Shown in pieces: positions 22,040 through 31,658 of a stretch of DNA of 64,000 nucleotides. Both the position numbers and the translations under genes were made by a program. The stretch's first letter is position 1. Each line of letters begins with the position of its first letter. Source of the stretch: Rhynchopus euleeides (Eukaryota; Euglenozoa; Diplonemea; Diplonemida; Diplonemidae); NCBI GenBank assembly GCA_963210315.1, contig OY723257.1, forward strand, positions 1 to 64,000. Reading direction: 5' to 3'. The notes under the pieces are model-generated. The model was not told where the DNA came from. It did no database searches and saw only the letters and a program-made list of their open reading frames with translations.

Positions 22040-25000
22040 TCACTCCAAGAGGGCAGGGAAGGCAGGGGAGGCGAGGGGCACGCCCAGCAGGTCCCGCACA
22101 GGCCTGCCCAGCACCGCAGAGGCCATCAGCAGCATCGAGGCTTCGACCTTCTCAACAGGGTTCTCGCTCCGCTTCACCGCTGTGTCCATCACCGTCTCGT
22201 CGAAGCAGTGCGTCACCACCGTCACCACGTGCATCTCCGCGCTGACCAGCGGCAGCTCCCCGCACTTCGTCAACGCGGAGAGCACGGCAAACGCATGGGC
22301 TCGCTCGCTGTCTAGCGCCTCCCCGCTCAGCACCTCCTTCTCCGCCTTCTTCGCCAGGAGGCCTTTCAAGCGCAGACGCCGCCACTCGCCCCCCACCTTG
22401 ATGGTTGTGGGGCGCACACACGCAATCCCCTCGATGCGTCCCAGGTGCTGCTCCAGCCTCTCGGGAAGCTGGCTGATGTCCTCCTCCTCCTCCGCCTCTG
22501 CCTGGCCACCCGCCTCAGTGCTGCTGTCGCGCTGCTCTGCTGCCAGCGGCTCCTCGCCTGCAGCGGGTTGCTGGGCCTCGCCTGACGGCACGACTTCCTG
22601 TTCTGCATCGTTCATCCCGATCGTCGGGCATTCCATTGTCCACTTCATCCGAGGGCGGCGGGCGGAGGAAGACCCGCTGCCTGGCATGCTCAGGGAAAGG
22701 GACGGCATGCTCAGCGATCCGAGGAAGGAGGACTTGTTCTGCGCACGCTCCAACTCTCTGACGCCGAAATGGACGCGTTCCCCGGGATGCTGCAAGGGGT
22801 GGTGGTGGTGCCTTCAGCGAGTGGGAAGGGGGGGTTTGCGGGGCGGGTGCGTTGACGGAAGGCAGCCGACAACTACCTTCCAGGACACCTCTTCTTGAAA
22901 CACGGGCCGTCTCAGTCTAACCCATGTGCCTCAAACCGACACGCTGCACTGAAAGCGAGATGTGCTAATCGACGCAGCACAGCCGCATCCGATAAAGCTG
23001 TGCAAAGAGGCTTGAAAAAAATGTACACTGTTGGGTCTCGGCTTAGAGGCGGCTTCCCGACAACCCCGACCCAGCGCAGTGCGCTGCTGCATACCTGAAT
23101 ACTGCAAAACGCCTCAGTTATATGATCCCCCTGCTCCTCCACGAGGCGCTCCAACGTCTTCTGAGCCTCAGCAGCTTCTTGCTTCCCGAGCTCTTCCCGC
23201 AGCTTCTCGCACTCCAGCTGCTCCTCCACCTGGCGCTTCTTGGCAGCAGCGATGAATGCGGCAACGGCGTGTGCCCTGCTGCGCACGCAGGCAACCCTCC
23301 CCTTCACGGAGGTCTCGTGTTGGGGAGCCTCCGGCCTGTAGGCCAGCAGGTCGGAGGCGATGTGCTGTGCCGTGAAGAGGTCCATCAGCTGCTGCGACAG
23401 CGCGACCTCCTTCGCCAGGCTACCCTGCGGCAGGTTCAGCACCGCCTCGACCTGCGGCTTGACCTGCACCACGCACACCGCGAACAGCGTCGCCTCTATC
23501 TGCATGCTGCGGTACGCTTGGGCGAAGCGGCGCTGCTCGGGCGACAGCGACTCCACAGCCTTGCGGAACTCCTTGGCGCTGGGGATCTCCTCCAGGTCGA
23601 GCGGGATGCTGAGGTCGTCCCTGCTCTGCAGCAGCACAGCGTGGCGTGGGACAAAGGTGTCTGGCCCTGACACCACACCCAGCACTGCGATGTATGTGCC
23701 GAACTGGCGTGCCCTGAGGCGCAGCGTGGTTGCGGCAGGGGGTTCGGTGGAAAACCTGTGCGCGCAGTGTGCGTGCAGGTACCGTGGGCCGTGGAAGACG
23801 ACCTCCGTCGTGGCGTCGAGGGCGAACCGTGTGCCGCGCCGCGGTGCCTCCATCCGGCACGACACTGTCTCCATCTCAGCCGCCGCACCGCCCGTGCCGC
23901 GCACCAGCTCCAGCGTGCCCTCGGGGTCGCGGGCGGGCTGCCGCACCGCGTAGCTGAAAGGGCGGGGTGCAGCCGCAGCGGTGAACAGCTTCCGGCAGTG
24001 GTAGCTCATGTAGGTCGCGAAGTCGTGCGACGACACCTCACGCCCGATGGCACGCACCAGCTGGTCGCGCAGCAGCAGCTCCACGTAGTCCAAGCCCTCC
24101 TCGATGGCGTCATGCATGCCGAAGAGGTACGATGCGACGTACGCCACTGACGCTGCTGTGACTGTGACACCTGCAGCAGAAGAGCCGTACGACGCACCCA
24201 CTGTGGCCAGCCCCTCCTGCAGCCGCCGCCTGGACTCCTCCACAAGGCTTGCCCGGTCTGTGGCAGACGGTGTCTCAGACAGAGGGGCATCGGGGCTGCC
24301 CGTGCTCTGCTCCGTCTGTCGCAGCACAGGCAAGGCAGGCGAGAAGACAGAGGCGCAGCACATCGACAGGTCCTCGCCGTGCTCCTCGTCTGCCGCGAAC
24401 ACGCTGTGCACGAAGTAGCCGTACACCTCACGCCCCCAGTCACCCAAGGCGCTGAGGCACTGCAACGCATCCTCCACATCGCTGTTGCGGCGTGGGGTGT
24501 GGCACCCACGCCCGGTGCGGTCGATCGCAAACACAGGGGCAAGGTCTGCGTTCAGCATGCGCAGCAGCCACGTCAGGTCTGTCGAGAAGGGTGCGTCGCT
24601 GGTGCGTGCACGGTAAGGCGGGTCGTTACTGCAGGTCGTCACCAGGCTGCGGTTGGTCCCCTCTGCCAGCAGCAGCGTGCTGTTGCTGTTGTCTGCGCAT
24701 GCCCCGCGCACCAGGCAGACCCGCCACTGTGCCTCGTAGTCCCACTCGTACAGCTCCACCGTCGTCACCGCCCCTGTGAGCTTCCGGAATGTGCCGCGCA
24801 GGCCACGCACCTCCTCGGCATGCTTGCCCTGTGCGCCCTGCTCCTTCGCCAGCCGCCTCCGGAACGTGCACGTCTCCGAGTGCTGCAGCTCCAGCTGCAC
24901 CCGGTGATCCCGTGCCCACACGTGTGCTGTTCCCAAAGCTTCACCCGCACCCGCCCCCAGGCACCGCAGCCCTGCCAGCACCGCCTCCACCCCGGCACAC

Positions 25001-25146
25001 ACCACAAACTCCGCGACGCTGAACTTGTCGGCGTAGGTGTGGGGCACGTCCGCAGCAGCCACAGGGTGCCTGCACCGGTCCAGCACCTTCTCCGCCTCCC
25101 TTGTCCCGCGTGCGATGCTCTCTGCGGTGGATGCGTAGCGTGACAT
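22040..25146 (-). CDS. Two-exon conserved-looking protein of 933 residues, function unknown
   Basis: Exon 1 is 25146-23095 (684 codons, phase 0) and exon 2 is 22789-22040 (249 codons plus stop). The intron is 22790-23094 (305 nt) with donor ATTCAG/GTATGC and acceptor CCCCTTGCAG/CATCCC; both exon frames agree across it. The ATG at 25146 follows a CCCAACTCACAG site; the frame is open upstream. Exon 1 has an Ala/Cys-rich helical N terminus (DKFSVAEFVVCAGVEAVLAG), a middle region with Asn/Ser-rich loops, then ESLSPEQRRFAQAYRSMQIE and VVQVKPQVEAVLNLPQGSL and a coiled-coil (residues about 625-670, KKRQVEEQLECEKLREELGK). Exon 2 has a low-complexity acidic linker, then a helical block (LPLVSAEMHVVTVVTHCFDE ... 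VEKVEASMLLMASAVLG). The two late blocks look like a conserved protist family, but I cannot name it. Confidence 0.72.
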
Positions 25147-25712
25147 GGCGGCAGCAGTCAGGTGCACCCACACCCCGTCCCTGTGAGTTGGGGGTGTGTG
25201 TGAGGCCACACCAAAAGCAGGGCGGCAGAACATTATGTGCGACACTGTGCGGTGCAAAAAGGAAGGGCAATAACCAAATGCCATTGGGGGGGGAGAGGGT
25301 TCGTCTTGCAACGTGCACCGGTGACTTGTATGTTGTTTTTAACTGGCCGTGGTGCTGGTGGGGTGGTTGTATCCTGTGTAATTTTGCCCACTCCCGGCGC
25401 CCCTTCCACCTCCCCAAAAAACCAGCAGATCCCGGAAAAGGTGAGAGGGAGAATTGGGTAACGGAAAGAGACGGAATCAGTGTACACGCCCTTTACGGGG
25501 CAGCCCAATAGGGGACAGGAAGCATTGGCGCTTGCACCGACCGCTTCAGGTCGGGCAGCACTGCCAGCGGGCAGGCTGCCAGAAATCACTTTGGCCGGGG
25601 TGTGGAGGGAGTGTTTCCAGTTCTGCATGCAGGCAGCTCACGTTGTCGCGAAGTGGGGACCCGCCACCGCCGCTGCTGCCTGCTGGCAACACGCAAGCAC
25701 ACAAGGTTGCAG
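25147..25712. other. Intergenic region, no supported gene
   Basis: Lies between the start of the 933-residue gene and the stop of the first WD40 gene. No coding frame with recognisable features. Confidence 0.45.
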
Positions 25713-26936
25713 TCAGGGTGTCACGGAAGACACATCACACACGGTGACTGATTCGCAGTCCGTTGGTGTAAAGACCCACCTCCCGCAGGGGCTCAGGGCA
25801 ACACTGTCGCCCTCTGAGTCCACCTTCCCCAGGTACTCACCTGTGCTGAGGCGGTACAACATGGTGGAACAACTGTCCAGCACGGCAACAACATCACCTG
25901 GCTGTGACACAGCAAGTGACTCCGGACAGTCGTCCAGTCGCACAGTACGCAGGCAGCTGAGGGAGGTTGTGCACCACACCTTGAGTGTGCTGTCGTCAGA
26001 ACACGACACCAATTGTTGCTCATCCTTGGTCAGGGCGACGTCGGTGACGGTGTCCGTGTGCCCATCCAGGGTGTGTGTGTGTGTGAGGGTGCTGATGTCC
26101 CACACACGGATGGTCTTGTCCTCTGACCCGCTGAAGATCCTCGTGCCCGACACAGCAATGCCGAGAACAGCCTTGCTGTGACCCTCCAGCACTGTGGCGC
26201 TCGGTGTGCTTTTCAAGTCCCGCAGACCCAGTTTGCCTGTGACGAAATCGGCTATGCTGCGAACAGTCCAGCTGTGACCCTCCAGCACTGTGGCGCTCGG
26301 TGTGCCTTTCGCGTCCCACACACGCACTTTGCCATTCTCGTCTCCGGACACCAGACGTCCGCAGTGTGACCACGCTACACTCTCCACCTCGGTGTCGTTA
26401 CGCAGTCCGCACACCTGCTCCCAGGTTGATGTCAGCCACACGCAGATAGTGCCGTCCTGAGCACACGTCGCCAACCGCGTCCCACAGACAGAGAAGGACG
26501 TACAACGTATGTTTGCATAGTTGCCGTGCGTGAAGTCCGTCACCACGTCAGCGGTGATGGTGTCAAACACAGTGACGTGCCCTTCCGAGTCACTCACTGC
26601 GCATCGCGCCCCACACCTCGACAGTGTGATGTGCGTGATGTAGACGTCATGCCCACTTGAGTAGACTGCGGGTGCCTTGACGTTGGGCCAGCGGGGGACG
26701 AGCTGCACAGCACCCCCATCCTCCAGACCCGTGTCGGCAACGCACTGTGCATCGTCCAGCTCCGCCTCACACCCTTCGATGTGTGCTGACACGCATGCAG
26801 CCTCACGGACTGCGTTGATAGAACCCGGGAACATCTCGTCCAGCGCATCCGTCTTCAGCCCGACCACGGTCCCGCCTTCCGGAACACCGACGACACAGCT
26901 GTCACCGGTCCCGGTGTGACGAACAGAGACCTCCAT
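25713..26936 (-). CDS. Ubiquitin-like plus WD40 beta-propeller protein, paralogue 1
   Basis: 407 codons from the ATG at 26936 (MEVSVRHTGTGD), which aligns with the start of the paralogue at 30477-31658. A CACCCTCCAG site lies upstream. Residues 1-90 look like a beta-grasp ubiquitin-like domain (VGVPEGGTVVGLK ... AHIEGCEAELDDAQC ... GLEDGGAVQLVP). Residues 100-400 are WD40 repeats with typical blade ends such as GTICVWLTS, GKVRVWDAKG, KTIRVWDIST and STLKVWCTTS. Such propellers act as protein-interaction scaffolds; partners are unknown. A 96-bp in-frame internal duplication gives TPSATVLEGHS twice, 32 residues apart, and adds a short aberrant blade (GKLGLRDLKS) absent from the paralogue. Confidence 0.85.
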   Translation of the reverse strand: MEVSVRHTGTGDSCVVGVPEGGTVVGLKTDALDEMFPGSINAVREAACVSAHIEGCEAELDDAQCVADTGLEDGGAVQLVPRWPNVKAPAVYSSGHDVYITHITLSRCGARCAVSDSEGHVTVFDTITADVVTDFTHGNYANIRCTSFSVCGTRLATCAQDGTICVWLTSTWEQVCGLRNDTEVESVAWSHCGRLVSGDENGKVRVWDAKGTPSATVLEGHSWTVRSIADFVTGKLGLRDLKSTPSATVLEGHSKAVLGIAVSGTRIFSGSEDKTIRVWDISTLTHTHTLDGHTDTVTDVALTKDEQQLVSCSDDSTLKVWCTTSLSCLRTVRLDDCPESLAVSQPGDVVAVLDSCSTMLYRLSTGEYLGKVDSEGDSVALSPCGRWVFTPTDCESVTVCDVSSVTP

Positions 26937-28034
26937 GATTTTGGATTCGTTATCACTTTCCGACTTTGCACGCGGAAACAAACCGCAAGTCCTTCCTGGA
27001 GGGTGTGGCGGTGCTGTGTGCGATGGAGGGATGGGACCAAGGACAGCTGAGACGCACTTGCCGTGTCCCGCCCCCACCCCCTCCTCCCCCTTCCCAGACA
27101 GTGGCATGGTGGTGCTGAAAACCCACGTTGTGCATGCCCTGAGTGAGACCCCAAACAGGAGCCAACAAGCCCCCAATATGTGGCTCTTATGCAGGGTGCG
27201 TGGTGCGTGTGTCCCTGACCTGAGGCTGTATGTTGCAGGCGGGTGGGCCTCCTGAAGAGGAACAAGGCGGCGGGGGGTAGTGGGTGTGTCTTCCGACTCC
27301 GATGCAGACGAGATTCTTGTTCTGGAGACTGCATCCGAGAGGCTGATGCTCTCATTTCGTGCATTCTGTTTGACCGGCACACACACCTGACAACTAGATT
27401 GGAAGTGCGAGGAAACAAGGTATCACCTCGCAGCAGCCGGTGTCAGAAAGTGGCCCCAAAGATAAAGACTATTCTGGGAACAACATAGCTACGGGTTGCC
27501 CTGAAGCCACGCTGCTCAGCTGAACATGGGAGAGCGCACCGGGAGGGGAGGGAGATGAAGAGAGGGTGCATGAAAACAACAGGGACTGGCGTCAGTGCGC
27601 CAAAAAGAACAGGTGTGGAGCCGAACCGCATGGTGCTGGCCTGCTGAAGGTGAAGGAGCAACACGTATCAGCAGGACGGAGCAGGCAGCAACAGGCAAGG
27701 TTGCGGCACCACGTCCCTGATCAGCAGTGACAGGGAACATGAACTTCGATGAGTTGAATGTTGAATGTTGAAATATATGGATGGCAGACGCATGACGGTG
27801 TGCCGCACACCTGCAGGGTAGTCAGATGCAGAGACGCACACCAGCACACGCAGAGGGGCCTGGGTGAAGTGAGCAGGACCAGGCCGTTAATTGGAGGAAG
27901 ATCAACCTTGCAGGACGATGTCGATGACAAGCCTGGCGAGGTTGAGGGAGGATAAGATGGGAAAGCTGTGTACGGGCCTGCTGATCTGCAGGACCGAAGG
28001 GGCCTGGGAGGCGGGCGGCACAGAGGCCCAAGGC
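26937..28034. other. Intergenic region, no supported gene
   Basis: Between the first WD40 gene and the cysteine-rich gene. It holds GC-rich and purine-rich stretches. Open frames exist on both strands, but none shows a family signature or a plausible start context. Confidence 0.45.
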
Positions 28035-28676
28035 CTACTGCTGCTGCTGCACGTAGCCTGCCTGCTGCTGCATCATCATCGTGTCGCTCTTCTTGTTCAT
28101 CGCCGACGCCGCGGCAGCGCCGGTGCAGCAGCAGCAGCACACAATGCAGGCCACAATCCCCAGCACCACCAGCACAATCACGACGATGATGATGATGACG
28201 AAGGTCTTCAGCCCGCCCTCGACAGCCCGCTCCAGGGACCCCTCGCACTGCGCCTCGCTGTCATCCCACTTGCAGTCGTACGGGCACACCCCCGACATCG
28301 CCTCCTTGCATGTTGTCTCCGTCTTGAAGTTCGAGCAGGACGCCGAGCATGACGACTTCGCGCACTTCCCGTTGGACCACCCGCACACCACACAGCTGTC
28401 CTTGTTGAGCTTCTCGCATGCATCCTGGTTCTTAAACTTGGTGCAACCGTCCTTCTCGTCGCCTGCGTTCTTCCGACACGTGGTGCAGTCCTGGCAGATA
28501 GTGGTCAATTTGAAGCACCTGCCGGGGACGTTATTGTACTTATCCTCCCACGAACACAACGCACACGTCGTCATGAAGGCATCGGTGCACGCGTTCTCCG
28601 TACTGAAGGATGAGCAGCTCACATCGCACGCCTTGGCGGACGCGATCAGGAAGCACACGGCAAGGATGGCCTTCAT
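28035..28676 (-). CDS. Secreted or surface cysteine-rich protein with one C-terminal membrane helix
   Basis: 213 codons from the ATG at 28676. A clear signal peptide (MKAILAVCFLIASAKA) is followed by three cysteine-rich modules of the form C-x3-C-x-x-F-x4-5-C ... C-x2-C-x-W ... C (CDVSCSSFSTENAC, CTKFKNQDACEKL, CSASCSNFKTETTC), similar to PSI-type disulfide domains. Residues about 166-192 form one membrane helix (TFVIIIIVVIVLVVLGIVAC) ending in CCCCC, a likely S-acylation site, then a short Gln-rich cytoplasmic tail. The layout is type I: modules outside, about 20 residues inside. A CCACCCTCCAG acceptor-like site lies upstream and a (TAGGG)n tract about 75 nt upstream of the ATG. Likely a cell-surface protein; ligand unknown. 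Confidence 0.82.
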   Translation of the reverse strand: MKAILAVCFLIASAKACDVSCSSFSTENACTDAFMTTCALCSWEDKYNNVPGRCFKLTTICQDCTTCRKNAGDEKDGCTKFKNQDACEKLNKDSCVVCGWSNGKCAKSSCSASCSNFKTETTCKEAMSGVCPYDCKWDDSEAQCEGSLERAVEGGLKTFVIIIIVVIVLVVLGIVACIVCCCCCTGAAAASAMNKKSDTMMMQQQAGYVQQQQ

Positions 28677-28750
28677 TGTTGCGGGGGTCTTGTGTGTGAG
28701 ATGCGAACACTCGAGCTGGAGGGTGGAGAGGTGTGGTGTGTCGTGCAGCA

Positions 28751-28784
28751 GGGTAGGGTAGGGTAGGGTAGGGTAGGGTAGGGG
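28751..28784. repeat. (GGGTA)n microsatellite, about 6.5 units
   Basis: GGGTA repeats directly upstream of the cysteine-rich gene, followed by a poly-C run. It is short and internal, so not evidence of a chromosome end. Confidence 0.95.
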
Positions 28785-28802
28785 CTACCCCCCCCCCCCG
28801 AG

Positions 28803-30120
28803 CCTGGGGGTCATATAAGTGACTCGCCATCACCAATTACCATATACCTACCACCCCCCGCGTTACACGGGGGGTGGTGGGTACCGTAAACGGAATAAAT
28901 CTGAACCGTAAAAAAGGTCCAATCCACCTCCAGACCCCCCCCGAGGTCCAGAATTTGTCCGGTCCAGACCAGTTTGGGGGACTTGGCGATACATGGCGAT
29001 TTCTCACACGGTGGACCCCCACCCCCTGGAGCGGGGGTCTGGGCGGGGTCAGAGCGACCCCCGCTATTGGGGGTCTGGGCCCCCGATATCGGGAGTCTGC
29101 ACTGCCTATTATTGGTGCCCATACGACCCCCGATAGTGGGGTTCAGACCCCCACTCGTGGGGGTCCAGATCAGTCAAGGGGGCTGGGGAAGTCCCGTTCA
29201 CGCTTGTGAACGCTTCCCGCGGGAGCAGAAACCCGGTGATCTTGGGGGGGAACAGCAAACCACTCTGGACCGGAAAAATGGTCCAATCGGTTTGGACCCC
29301 CCGAGGTCCAGAATTATTACGTCCAGGACTTCTTACGGTTCAGATTTATTCCGTTTACGGTATATGGTAATTGGTGATGGCGAGTCACTTACCGTCACTC
29401 AAGTTATGTTGGTGGGGTAAAATATTGGTGGGGTAAATATGTTGGTGGGGTACTAATTTGGTGGATTTGGGGCTCTGAAAAAAGTTGGTGGGTTATTACC
29501 CCACCAACATTATTACCCCAGGGCGCGTTGTACTTGGCGATTTTTTCTGGCACCTGGGATTTGGAGCTCCCTGCCCACCCACCCCGACAGCGCGTACGCA
29601 TGTGCGTACGCCGTCCGCACTTTCTGAAACCGCGCTGCGTACGCGTACGCAGAAATTGCGTACGGCTGGTATTCCAGGTCTCTCAGCACACAGTAGGCCA
29701 CCCAGTAGGCTGAGCCCTGGCCTTTGCTCTTGCCTTTCACAGACGGTTCCTTCGCGCACAAGTGCAAAAGGTACGATTACCTACTCGAAGGCTCGAAGGC
29801 TGCTGAGGTTGACGACCGATTTGGTGTGCGGACATGGCCGTCTCTTGTGCTACATAGACTGCCGTTTGCAGGCGCCGCACGCCCACGCGTACGCCGTATG
29901 CATTTTCTGGAAAACGTAGCCATCAGCCGGGCCCCTTAGGCGTTCGCCACGAAAACGGTAGTCAGCGATGCGCATTGGGGTAATAAATTGGTGGGGTAGA
30001 TTTGTTGGTGGGGTAAATATGTTGGTGGGGTACTAATTTGGTGGATTTGGGGGTTCTGGAAGAAGTTGGTGGGTTATTACCCCACCAACATTACTTGAGT
30101 GACGGTATATGACCCCCAGG
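28803..30120. mobile_element. Foldback/MITE-like element B with long terminal inverted repeats, interrupted by element A
   Basis: The right end reads ACATTACTTGAGTGACGG then TATATGACCCCCAGG (to 30120). Its reverse complement is found on the left in two pieces: CCTGGGGGTCATATA at 28803-28817 and CCGTCACTCAAGTTATGTTG from 29392. Removing the 572-bp element A restores one continuous inverted repeat of about 42 bp. Inside, a module of about 108 bp built of GTTGGTGGGGTAA-type words appears twice in direct orientation (about 29409-29516 and 29983-30093). The core (29590-29670) is rich in GCGTACGC words. No transposase is present, so it is non-autonomous. The outer target duplication is not clear. 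Confidence 0.75.
28818..29389. mobile_element. TA-flanked MITE (element A), Tc1/mariner-like, inserted in element B
   Basis: Inverted ends start AGTGACTCGCCATCACC and extend about 57 bp through CGTAAACGGAATAAATCTG. They are flanked on both sides by TA (28816-28817 and 29390-29391), the target duplication typical of Tc1/mariner-type elements. The left arm carries a 37-nt extra hairpin (28848-28884) missing from the right arm. Inside are direct repeats (GGTCCAATC ... CGAGGTCCAGAATT) near both ends and a run of CCCCC/GGGGG stem-loops at 29010-29175. There is no coding capacity. It is flanked directly by the two halves of element B's left repeat, so it jumped in after B. Confidence 0.82.
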
Positions 30121-30476
30121 TCGTCAAAACGCTGTTTATCGGCATGTTTGGAATCCGTACGGATTGTGATAACGGCCCTGTGAAGTGGCATGAAGGTGCG
30201 AGCTAGTGTTCGGCAGGGACGGGGGGGGTAAAAGAGTAGGATGCAGAAGTAATTGTTCCACGGTATTACTGTAGTAAAGAGGGGAAGGGGGAGGGGGGTC
30301 GATCCGAGACTGGGAACTCAGGGGGGTTTAAGCGACCAGTACCGTGGGTTTCTTTTATCGTTGTTGTGCTCTTGGGGCGCCCCCCCTCGTGTACACTGGG
30401 GGATCGGTACGGGCGAGGATCAGGCCTCTGTGAGGCGCTCTCGGGCCCTATGGGTTTCCCCAAATGACCCGCATAA
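30121..30476. other. Intergenic region, no gene seen
   Basis: Between element B and the stop of the second WD40 gene. It contains GGAATCCGTACGGATTGTG, resembling the CACGGACTCC words of the degenerate repeats at 17.6 kb, and G-rich runs. Confidence 0.45.
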
Positions 30477-31658
30477 TTAGGTTGAAACGGAAGACACAGC
30501 CCACACGGAGACAGAAGTGCATTTCGTTTGTGTAAAGACCCACCTCCCGCACGGGCTGAGTGCAACAGCAAAACCAATACCCTGTGAGTCCACCTTCGCC
30601 AGACACTCACCTGTGCTGAGGCGGTACAGAATGGTAAGGGTGTTCATTCTGAGTGCAATAACATCACCTGGCTGTGACACAGTAACTGAGGAGGGAATGT
30701 CGTCCAGTTGCACAGTACGCAGGCAGCTGAGGGAGGCTGTGCACCACACCTTGAGTGACTTGTCGTTAGAGCACGACACCAGTTGCTGATCGTCCTGCGT
30801 CAGGGTGATGTCGTTCACCGAACCAGTGTGCGCGTGCTCATCCAGGGTGTGTGTGTGTGTGAGGGTGCTGATGTCCCACACACGGATGCTGTTGTCACCT
30901 GACCCGCTGAAGATCCTCGTGCCCGACACAGCAATGCTGACACCAGCAGCGCTGTTATCAGCATGACCATCCAGCACTGTGGCGCTCGGTGTGCCCTTCA
31001 AGTCCCACACACGCAGTTTGCCAGTGTAGTCTCCGGACACCACACGTCCGCAGTGTGACCACGCTGCACTCCACACTATTGTGGCGTGGTGCAGAATGCA
31101 CACCTCCTCCCAAGTTGATGTAAGCCACACGCAGATAGTACCGCGAGTGGAGCACGTTGCCAACCACGTCCCACAGACGGAGAACGCTGTGTGACGAATC
31201 ATCCTGTCGCCGTGTGTTAAGTCCGCCACCACAGCAGCGGTGGTGGTGTCAAACACAGTGATGGGTCCCCTTCCGAAGAAACCCACAGCACACAGCGTCC
31301 CACACCTGGACAGTGTGATGCGGGATATATCGTTGTCATGCGCAGTTGAGTAGACTGCGGGAGCCTTGACGTTGGGCCAGTGGGGGACGAGCTTGACAGC
31401 ATCCCCGTCCTCCAGACCCGTGTCGGCAACGCACTGTGCATCGTCCAGCTCCGCCTCACACCCTTCGATGTGTGCTGACACGCATGCAGCCTGCCGACGG
31501 ACTGCGTTCTCATGGGATGCGTTGATAGAACCCGGGAACATCTCGTCCAGCGCATCCGTCTTCAGCCCGACCACGGTCCCGCCTTCCGGAACACCGACGA
31601 CACAGCTGTCACCGGTCCCGCTGTGACGGACAGTCACATTCATGTTGGGGCCGTCCAT
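30477..31658 (-). CDS. Ubiquitin-like plus WD40 beta-propeller protein, paralogue 2
   Basis: 393 codons from the ATG at 31658 (MDGPNMNVTVRHSG); a second in-frame ATG five codons later aligns with the paralogue's start. CATCCCCACCACAG ends 2 nt before the first ATG. It has the same architecture as paralogue 1: an N-terminal ubiquitin-like segment (GVPEGGTVVGLK ... HIEGCEAELDDAQC ... LEDGDAVKLVP) and WD40 blades (GTICVWLTSTWEEV, GKLRVWDLKG, NSIRVWDIST, KSLKVWCTASL). It lacks the 96-bp internal duplication and has a 5-residue insertion (SHENA region) in the ubiquitin-like part. The pair flank the cysteine-rich gene and the nested transposons, so they arose by local duplication. Confidence 0.86.
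   Translation of the reverse strand: MDGPNMNVTVRHSGTGDSCVVGVPEGGTVVGLKTDALDEMFPGSINASHENAVRRQAACVSAHIEGCEAELDDAQCVADTGLEDGDAVKLVPHWPNVKAPAVYSTAHDNDISRITLSRCGTLCAVGFFGRGPITVFDTTTAAVVADLTHGDRMIRHTAFSVCGTWLATCSTRGTICVWLTSTWEEVCILHHATIVWSAAWSHCGRVVSGDYTGKLRVWDLKGTPSATVLDGHADNSAAGVSIAVSGTRIFSGSGDNSIRVWDISTLTHTHTLDEHAHTGSVNDITLTQDDQQLVSCSNDKSLKVWCTASLSCLRTVQLDDIPSSVTVSQPGDVIALRMNTLTILYRLSTGECLAKVDSQGIGFAVALSPCGRWVFTQTKCTSVSVWAVSSVST

Noticed and set aside
28751..28784. (TAGGG)n as a telomere
   Set aside because: Only about 6.5 units, internal, and directly upstream of a gene; a promoter-proximal microsatellite is enough.
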